Origin: DASQDT01 sp036380435
Lineage (GTDB): Bacteria > Acidobacteriota > Blastocatellia > Pyrinomonadales > Pyrinomonadaceae
Direction: 5' to 3'
Assembly (NCBI GenBank): GCA_036380435.1
Contig: DASVES010000400.1
Location: 1-9,765 of the forward strand
Length of the DNA stretch: 9,765 bases
A model generated the notes under the pieces. That model worked only from the letters and a program-made list of their open reading frames with translations, was not told where the DNA came from and did no database searches. This document shows, piece by piece, positions 1-4,921 of this stretch (its first letter is position 1; the number at the start of each line of letters is the position of its first letter). The translations under genes and the position numbers were made by a program.

Positions 1-3000
1 ATCTCGTCTACACCTTCACCCGCACCGGCGACACCACCGGGGCACTGGTGGTGAACTGCACGGTCGCCGGGACGGCCGACTCCAGCACCGACTACACGCA
101 GACCGGCGCAACCGCGTTCACCCCGCCCACCGGCACGGTGACGTTCAGCGCCGGCAACTCGACGGCGACCGTGACGATTGATCCAACGCTTGACTCCACG
201 GCTGAGCCGAACGAGACGGTCGTCCTGACGCTCGCTGCGGGCGCCGACTACAACGTCGGCACGCCCAGCGCGGCCACGGGCACCATCGACAACGACGACA
301 CCGCCGTGTCGGTGGCGGTATCACCGGGGGCGGTGGACGAGGACGGGGCGACTAACCTCGTCTACACGTTCACCCGTACAGACTCCAGCGGCGCGCTCAC
401 CATCAACTTCTCGGTGGGCGGGACGGCGACCTTCAACACTGATTACACGCAGACGGGCGCGGCGACCTTCACCCCGCCCACCGGCACGGTGAGCTTTGCT
501 GATGGCAGCTTGACGGCCACCGTGACCGTTGATCCGTCGGCTGACGCGACGACTGAGTCAGACGAGACGGTCGTCCTGACCGTCACCAGTGGAACCGGCT
601 ACACCGTCGGCGCTCCCGCTTCGGCGTCCGGGACGATCACCAACGACGACACGGAGGTGACGGTGGCGGTATCCCCGTTATCGACCACCGAGGACGGTGC
701 GGGGAACCTCGTCTACACCTTCACGCGTAACGGCGTCACCACCGGCGCGCTCACGGTCAACTTCACGGTCGGCGGGACGGCCGACTCGAACACCGACTAT
801 GGGCAGACCGGCGCAACCGCGTTCACCCCGCCCACTGGCACGGTGGACTTCATCGCCGGCAGCTCGACGGCGACCGTAACGGTTGACCCGACGGCAGACA
901 ACACGGCCGAGGCGGACGAGACGGTGATCCTGACCGTGACTTCCGGCGCCGGCTACAACGTCGGTACGCCCAGCGCGGCCACCGGCACCATCACCAACGA
1001 CGACGCGGGCGTGACCGTGGCGGTGTCGCCGTCCACGGTTGAGGAAGACGGGGCGACCAATCTCGTCTACACGTTCACCCGTACCGGCTTCACCGGCGCC
1101 GCGCTGACTGTGAACTTAACGGTCGGCGGGACGGCCGCCTTCAGCACCGATTACACGCAGACCGGCGCGGCGACGTTTACCGCCATCGACGGCACGGTGA
1201 CGTTCGGCGCCGGCAACTCCACCGCGACGGTGACGGTTGACCCGTCGGCGGACGCGACGAGCGAGCCGGACGAGACGGTAATTCTGACCGTGATTTCTGG
1301 CGCCGGCTACGAGGTCGGCTCGCCCGACTCGGCCACGGGCACCATCAACAACGACGACAACGCCGTGTCGGTGGCGGTGTCGCCGTTGAATGTGGATGAG
1401 GACGGGGCGACGAACCTCGTCTACACCTTCACCCGTACAGACTCCACCGAGGCGCAGACGGTGAACTTCTCGGTGGGCGGGACGGCCGCCTTCAGCACCG
1501 ACTACACGCAGACCGGCGCGGACACCTTCGGCGCGACCGGCACGGTGAGCTTCGCCGTCGGCAGTCTGACGGCCACCGTGACCGTCGATCCGTCGGCCGA
1601 CACCACGGTCGAACCCAATGAGACGGTGATCCTAACGGTGACAGCAGGGACCGGCTACAGCGTCGGCTCGCCCAGCTCTGCCACGGGGACCATTAACAAC
1701 GACGACACTGACGTGACGGTGGCGGTATCCCCGTTGTCGACCACCGAGGACGGTGCGGGGAACCTCGTCTACACCTTCACGCGTAACGGCGTCGTCAGCA
1801 GTGGGCTGACGGTGAACATCTCGGTCGGCGGGACGGCCGCCTTCAGCACCGACTATACGCAGACCGGCGCGGCCAGCTTCACCGCATCGTCCGGCACGGT
1901 GACGTTTACCGCCGGCAACTCGACAGCGGCGGTGACGGTTGACCCGACCGCTGACGGCGCGGCCGAACTCGACGAGACGGTGATCCTGACGGTGACCGCG
2001 GGGACGGGCTACAACGTGGCGATTCCCAACTCGGCCACCGGCACCATCATCAACGACGACACGGAGGTGGCGGTGGCGGTATCTCCGTCCGCCGTCGATG
2101 AGGACGGCGCGACCAACATGGTCTACACCTTCACGCGCACCGGCATCATCTCGGGCGCGCTGACGGTCAGCTTCTCGGTCAGCGGGACGGCCATTTTCGC
2201 CCCTCCCAACACCGACTACACCGCGACGACGACGATGGGGGACACCTTCACCGCGACTTCCGGCACCGTGACCTTCGCCGCTGGCAGTTCGACAGCAACC
2301 ATAACGGTTGACCCATTCGGGGACGCAGACATGGAGCCCAACGAGACGGTGATCCTGACGGTGACCGCAGGCGCGGGCTACACCGTCGGCTCGCCCGCTT
2401 CGGCGACCGGCACCATCTTGAACGACGACAACAGCCCGCCGACCGTCGCGGTCGGTTACGGCCAGTGCGGCGGCGTGTCGACCGGCACGCTGAACCTCGC
2501 GGTCGGGGACGTGGAGACGCCGGCGGCCAGCCTGACCATGAGCGCCACCTCGTCGAACACCGCGGTGGTGCCCCTCGCCAACATCTCGTTCGGCGGCAGC
2601 GGGCCCACTCGCACTGTAACGATCACTGCCGTACCCCAGACTGCCGTCGCGCTCTCGGACGTCACCATCACGGTGAACGACGGTACATTATCGAGCTCGA
2701 TCAACATCAGAGTCATCGTCGGCACCAACAAGAGCGAGACGATCTCCATCGGCACCACCACCGTGGGCACCGACATGATCTTCGCCCGCAACGGCGACGA
2801 CACGATCAACGCCGGGGCCGGTAACGATCTGGTCTGCGGCGGCAACAATGTCGGCGTGATCAACGGCGGTTTAGGCGACGACACGCTCGACGGCGGCAAC
2901 GGCAACGACATCCTCCGGGGTGGGGACGGCAACGACCTTCTCCTCGGCGGGGGTGGTAATGACACCATTGAGGGCGGCAACAACAACGACACGCTCGACG

Positions 3001-3305
3001 GCGGGACGGGCACCGACACTCTCCGGGGTGAGAGCGGCGACGACACGCTGACCGGCGGGTCAGGCCCCGACAGCTTCAACGGCGGGGCGGGCAATGACAC
3101 GGCGACTGACTTCAACGTCGGCCAGGGAGACACCAAAGTTGATGTCATCGAGGTGGGCGCGCTCTTCCCGGCGCTCCTGAGAAGTGAGGTGTTTGGCTAC
3201 CTCGCCTCCGGGAACCTGTGGCTGGTTAACCCATTCACGGATGTCGTGACTCCCCCGAGCCACTTCATGACCGGCGACGGCCCCCTCCGCGGGCTGCGGC
3301 CGTAG
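1..3305 (+). CDS. Large secreted Calx-beta / RTX repeat protein, 3' part (5' end outside window)
   Basis: The reading frame is open from the left edge (first full codon at 3) to TAG at 3303-3305, giving 1100 residues; the true start lies upstream, and an internal GTG at 48 is not a credible start because it sits inside a repeat. In order: one partial and six complete Calx-beta repeats (codons to about 2432), each with the signature EDGA.NLVYTFTR, a TDYTQTG turn, a DP.AD..EPDETV.LTV strand and a GTI.NDD end. Next comes an Ig/cadherin-like domain (about 2433-2730), then about eleven RTX nonapeptides (2766-3110) and a tail of about 60 residues. Calx-beta and RTX modules both bind calcium in known families, so an extracellular, calcium-stiffened adhesin or matrix role is inferred. 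No catalytic domain is visible. The RTX end followed by DFNVGQGD resembles C-termini of type I-secreted proteins, but the export route cannot be decided without the N-terminus. Gene 2 (4814 onward) carries a matching Calx-beta repeat and is probably a paralogue. Confidence 0.9.
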   Translation, partial: LVYTFTRTGDTTGALVVNCTVAGTADSSTDYTQTGATAFTPPTGTVTFSAGNSTATVTIDPTLDSTAEPNETVVLTLAAGADYNVGTPSAATGTIDNDDTAVSVAVSPGAVDEDGATNLVYTFTRTDSSGALTINFSVGGTATFNTDYTQTGAATFTPPTGTVSFADGSLTATVTVDPSADATTESDETVVLTVTSGTGYTVGAPASASGTITNDDTEVTVAVSPLSTTEDGAGNLVYTFTRNGVTTGALTVNFTVGGTADSNTDYGQTGATAFTPPTGTVDFIAGSSTATVTVDPTADNTAEADETVILTVTSGAGYNVGTPSAATGTITNDDAGVTVAVSPSTVEEDGATNLVYTFTRTGFTGAALTVNLTVGGTAAFSTDYTQTGAATFTAIDGTVTFGAGNSTATVTVDPSADATSEPDETVILTVISGAGYEVGSPDSATGTINNDDNAVSVAVSPLNVDEDGATNLVYTFTRTDSTEAQTVNFSVGGTAAFSTDYTQTGADTFGATGTVSFAVGSLTATVTVDPSADTTVEPNETVILTVTAGTGYSVGSPSSATGTINNDDTDVTVAVSPLSTTEDGAGNLVYTFTRNGVVSSGLTVNISVGGTAAFSTDYTQTGAASFTASSGTVTFTAGNSTAAVTVDPTADGAAELDETVILTVTAGTGYNVAIPNSATGTIINDDTEVAVAVSPSAVDEDGATNMVYTFTRTGIISGALTVSFSVSGTAIFAPPNTDYTATTTMGDTFTATSGTVTFAAGSSTATITVDPFGDADMEPNETVILTVTAGAGYTVGSPASATGTILNDDNSPPTVAVGYGQCGGVSTGTLNLAVGDVETPAASLTMSATSSNTAVVPLANISFGGSGPTRTVTITAVPQTAVALSDVTITVNDGTLSSSINIRVIVGTNKSETISIGTTTVGTDMIFARNGDDTINAGAGNDLVCGGNNVGVINGGLGDDTLDGGNGNDILRGGDGNDLLLGGGGNDTIEGGNNNDTLDGGTGTDTLRGESGDDTLTGGSGPDSFNGGAGNDTATDFNVGQGDTKVDVIEVGALFPALLRSEVFGYLASGNLWLVNPFTDVVTPPSHFMTGDGPLRGLRP
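3..2432 (+). repeat. Tandem array of seven Calx-beta repeats, about 354 bp each
   Basis: Repeat starts, placed at the V of the VxVAVSP motif, are at 306, 657, 1011, 1365, 1713 and 2067, after a first partial copy beginning at the window edge. Periods are 351, 354, 354, 348, 354 and about 366 bp, so all copies stay in frame. Each unit encodes a beta-sandwich-type Calx-beta domain of about 117 residues ending in NDD. The last copy is longest and most divergent: it has an insertion (IFAPPNTDYTATTTMGDT) where the others read AFSTDYTQTGA. Copies fall into three classes by their first 30 residues, recurring in the order A-B-C-A-B-C, which indicates duplication of a three-repeat block. Confidence 0.93.
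2766..3110 (+). repeat. RTX (hemolysin-type) calcium-binding nonapeptide repeats
   Basis: About eleven consecutive nine-residue units follow the pattern GGxGxDxLx, for example TLDGGNGND, ILRGGDGND, LLLGGGGND, TLRGESGDD and TLTGGSGPD. In known proteins such units form a parallel beta-roll that binds Ca2+ between turns through the GGxGxD loop. One unit near 2830-2860 is degenerate (LVCGGNNVG, with a cysteine and no aspartate), and another replaces GG with GE. The block is followed by NDTATDFNVGQGD, which resembles the sequence that often closes RTX blocks. It belongs to gene 1 and is probably the folding or secretion end of that protein. Confidence 0.92.
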
Positions 3306-3361
3306 AGTCGAAACAGTACCGCCCGTGACGCGAGCCAGACGGCGGCACGGGCGGAAATAAA

Positions 3362-3407
3362 AGGGGCGGCCGGCTTCTCAACCACAAGCCGGCCGCCCCT
3401 CGTTTTT
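3362..3407. terminator. Rho-independent terminator, likely bidirectional
   Basis: A perfect 15-bp stem (3362-3376 pairing with 3386-3400) encloses a 9-nt loop (3377-3385). On the + strand the stem is followed by CG and a run of five T (3403-3407). On the - strand the stem is followed by TTATTT (complement of the AAATAA at 3355-3360, after one further T at 3361). It lies 57 bases after the stop of gene 1 and about 120 bases beyond the stop of the convergent acetyltransferase gene, so it can serve both transcripts. Confidence 0.92.
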
Positions 3408-3524
3408 ACTCGACACAATTCCCGGCCTGGGCCGTCACACCCTATCGACCTGACCTGCGGCGGCGACGGCCGCGACACCTGAACGGCGGCAACTTATGCG
3501 CCGGCGTTCGTGGCTGCGTCGTCT

Positions 3525-4049
3525 TCAACTGCCTGGAGTAGCCGCCGGGCGCCATTCCATGTGCTGGTAAGCGCCGAGGTCTTCGATGACGGCGAAGCCG
3601 AGGCGCTCGTAGAAGCGTTTGGCGTCGTTGTTGAGTACGAAGACCGTGTGGCGCAGGGGCTTGCCCGCGCGCGCGGCCTCGTCCATCAGCCGGCGCAGGA
3701 GGAGCGTCCCGACGCCGCGCTTCTGCGCCTCCGGCAGCAGCGCGATGTCGAGCAGACGAATCTGCTCCTCGTCCGTGCCGACCCAGACTCTCCCGGCCGG
3801 CCGGCCGTCAACCAGGATCACGCCGTACTCCGCGTCGGGGAACCGCGCGTCATACTCGCGCCGCTGCATCTCGAATTGCCACCGCACGAACATCTCCTTC
3901 TGACCCTCGGCCCACTCGACCTGCGCGAGTTCGTCCTCGCGCGTGCCGGCATAGACCGTGAGCAAGAATCCCTCGTCCTCCGCCGTCACGGGGCGGACGC
4001 TGACCGTGCCGCCGCGCGGCAGGGGGAGCCGGATTTCGCTACTCTGCAT
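3525..4049 (-). CDS. GNAT-family N-acetyltransferase
   Basis: This encodes a 174-residue protein with the GNAT fold signature, which transfers the acetyl group of acetyl-CoA to an amine; the substrate cannot be told from sequence. Motif A is LLDIALLPEAQKRGVGTLLL (residues 99-118), and QKRGVG (109-114) is the acetyl-CoA pyrophosphate-binding loop. Motif B is NNDAKRFYERLGF (140-152), with the usual tyrosine at 147. No signal peptide or membrane segment is seen, so it should be cytoplasmic. The ATG at 4049 is preferred because GAGGA lies 11 bases upstream (complement of 4061-4065) and residues from there fit the family. An upstream GTG at 4088 would add 13 residues, but the only purine-rich stretch there abuts the start codon. 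Stop is TGA at 3525-3527. It is monocistronic within the window, convergent with gene 1 and divergent from gene 2, with no evident functional link to either. Confidence 0.9.
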   Translation of the reverse strand: MQSSEIRLPLPRGGTVSVRPVTAEDEGFLLTVYAGTREDELAQVEWAEGQKEMFVRWQFEMQRREYDARFPDAEYGVILVDGRPAGRVWVGTDEEQIRLLDIALLPEAQKRGVGTLLLRRLMDEAARAGKPLRHTVFVLNNDAKRFYERLGFAVIEDLGAYQHMEWRPAATPGS

Positions 4050-4060
4050 CGGAGAATCGT

Positions 4061-4065
4061 TCCTC
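4061..4065 (-). promoter_or_regulatory. Shine-Dalgarno of the acetyltransferase gene
   Basis: GAGGA on the - strand lies 11 bases before the ATG at 4049. The spacing is on the long side, but it is clearly better than anything before the alternative GTG at 4088, so it decides the start call. Confidence 0.5.
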
Positions 4066-4138
4066 GAAAGCTTGCGGGACGCCCGCACCCTTCTGTCCGT
4101 TCGGGCCGGGGCCGTCCCTCCCGTTACGCCGACAGTCT

Positions 4139-4163
4139 ATTGTACCCGCGCAAAGACTGACAA
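4139..4163 (-). promoter_or_regulatory. Weak candidate promoter for the acetyltransferase gene
   Basis: On the - strand a good -10 hexamer TACAAT (4144-4139) is preceded by TTGTCA (4163-4158), but the spacer is only 13 bases and no better -35 is seen at 16-18 bases. A start about 7 bases downstream would leave a leader of roughly 80 bases before the ATG at 4049. The -10 is attractive; the -35 assignment is doubtful. Confidence 0.25.
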
Positions 4164-4293
4164 CTCGTTGCACGTATTCTTCCTCGACGGAAAACAAAGC
4201 CGCCGCCCGGAGCCCGGCGCGTAACTTGTCGAGCCGTCGGCGAGCGCAGAACCAGATTTCTGTGAATGAGCCGGCCCCGTAATCAATCTGTCC

Positions 4294-4322
4294 TTGAAAA
4301 GACCGGTTACAACCGTTACAAT
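4294..4322 (+). promoter_or_regulatory. Candidate sigma70-type promoter
   Basis: The -35 hexamer TTGAAA (4294-4299) and the -10 hexamer TACAAT (4317-4322) are separated by exactly 17 bases, a close match to the housekeeping bacterial consensus. Transcription would start near 4329. The next intact gene downstream is gene 2 at 4814, so the leader would be about 485 bases and would run through the tail-collar remnant. It may drive gene 2, or it may be the left-over promoter of the lost tail-collar gene. The call rests on sequence match only. Confidence 0.5.
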
Positions 4323-4508
4323 CACGGCTCCTGAGTTCTTTGTTAGCTCAGAAGACCGTTAGTTCCTTTCAGCAATTACGACAGCCGTACAGCCCGGCGT
4401 GGCCCTTCGCCCGCTGCACCCTTTGACCCTTATGCTTACGAGCCGAGGCGGGCCTCGCCCTCATTCTGCACCTCGGTGTGTGCTCTTTCGCCCTCGCGCC
4501 GGGCGCTC

Positions 4509-4634
4509 CTGGTCTCCATGTCAGCCCAGTCCGTGGCGCCGGCCGGCGGCGACCAGTCGCACAACAACATGATGCCGTGCCTGACCTTCTACTTCAACAT
4601 CGCCCTCCAGGGCGTCTTCCCGCCGAGAGGTTAA
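4509..4634 (+). pseudogene. C-terminal remnant of a phage tail-collar / microcystin-dependent protein-like gene
   Basis: An open frame ending at TAA 4632-4634 (ATG at 4518) encodes only 38 residues. Its end, PAGGDQSHNNMMPCLTFYF followed by NIALQGVFPPRG, closely resembles the C-terminus I know from tail-collar-domain proteins of the microcystin-dependent protein type (PAGG.QPHNNM.PYL...F.IALQG.FP.R). In that family these residues close a protein of roughly 170-220 residues. Here the frame upstream of about 4509 is arginine- and serine-rich and shows none of the N-terminal collar motifs (such as the GEIR.F.G...P.GW.CNG.L start), in this or the other + frames. The simplest reading is a deletion that removed the 5' part of a former gene and left its last ~40 codons. 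Family recognition is from memory of the motif; expression of the fragment is unlikely but not excluded. Confidence 0.75.
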
Positions 4635-4713
4635 GGCGGACGAATAATCAGGCGGGGCGGCCCGCCGACCAAAGAGCTGCTCCCATCAATAAAAGATACT
4701 CCTGTTGATCTCT

Positions 4714-4745
4714 GATGTCGTCAACCAACGATGTCGCCAACCAAC
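4714..4745 (+). repeat. Perfectly adjacent 16-bp tandem repeat upstream of gene 2
   Basis: Copy one (4714-4729) is GATGTCGTCAACCAAC and copy two (4730-4745) is GATGTCGCCAACCAAC, differing at one base. They abut exactly and end 68 bases before the start codon of gene 2. Two tandem copies spaced 16 bp apart could be a regulator-binding site or a chance slippage duplication. A short inverted element GTTGA (4704-4708) / TCAAC (4721-4725) overlaps the first copy. Confidence 0.7.
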
Positions 4746-4803
4746 CCCTCCCCTCACTCTATTTGGTCTCTCGCCCGCGCCACGCGCGGCCAGAAGGATT
4801 CTG

Positions 4804-4811
4804 AAGGAGAG
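4804..4811 (+). promoter_or_regulatory. Shine-Dalgarno of gene 2
   Basis: AAGGAGAG lies just upstream of the ATG at 4814 (AAGGAG is followed by four bases). It is a strong match to the anti-Shine-Dalgarno and fixes the start of the long frame, since the signal peptide begins immediately at that ATG. Confidence 0.8.
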
Positions 4812-4813
4812 TT

Positions 4814-4921
4814 ATGAACAAGTCGTTCCCCACACCCCGCCGCCGCTCCCTCAAGGCGTTTACCGCCGGCCTCATCTCTTACCTCCTGCTCGTCGGGCCG
4901 CTCGCGCCGCTGGCGCTGGCC
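4814..4921 (+). other. Signal peptide of gene 2
   Basis: The 36 residues have a long basic n-region (MNKSFPTPRRRSLK), an uncharged h-region of about 20 residues and an ALA motif before A37, as expected for signal peptidase I. RRRSLK partly resembles the twin-arginine consensus (S/T)RRxFLK but lacks the phenylalanine, so Sec export is the default reading and Tat a minor alternative. Confidence 0.85.

Larger units (their letters stand above)
4050..4813. other. Spacer between the acetyltransferase gene and gene 2
   Basis: This stretch of about 760 bases has no convincing intact gene. It is visibly less GC-rich around 4130-4380 and 4640-4790 than the flanking genes. It contains a candidate promoter on each strand, a tail-collar gene remnant (4509-4634), a small hairpin without a T-run (4651-4666, stem GGCGGG/CCCGCC), a 16-bp tandem repeat (4714-4745) and the ribosome-binding site of gene 2. 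Short open frames here (for example 4137-4325 on the - strand and 4478-4708 on the + strand) show no recognisable product and no good start signals. Confidence 0.6.

Noticed and set aside
1..2432. CRISPR-like or satellite repeat array
   Set aside because: The periodicity of about 354 bp is an in-frame protein domain repeat (Calx-beta); there are no short identical repeats with unique spacers.
2456..3148. 230-codon open frame on the - strand opposite the RTX region
   Set aside because: Its Pro/Ser/Leu repeats are simply the reverse complement of the Gly/Asp-rich RTX nonapeptides.
3510..4160. 216-codon open frame on the + strand over the acetyltransferase
   Set aside because: It overlaps the GNAT gene, whose acetyl-CoA-binding motifs are clear; the + strand product shows no recognisable domain.
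4137..4325. 62-codon - strand frame upstream of the acetyltransferase
   Set aside because: GTG start with a purine-rich stretch only about two bases away; no recognisable motif and no good evidence of coding.
4330..4400. Possible tRNA suggested by TTAGCTCAG
   Set aside because: The string resembles a D-arm, but there is no matching GAGC, no anticodon stem, no T-arm GGTTC sequence and no acceptor pairing.
4651..4666. Hairpin GGCGGG-loop-CCCGCC after the tail-collar remnant
   Set aside because: Six-base stem with no T-run on either side, so it is not called a terminator; expected by chance in GC-rich DNA.
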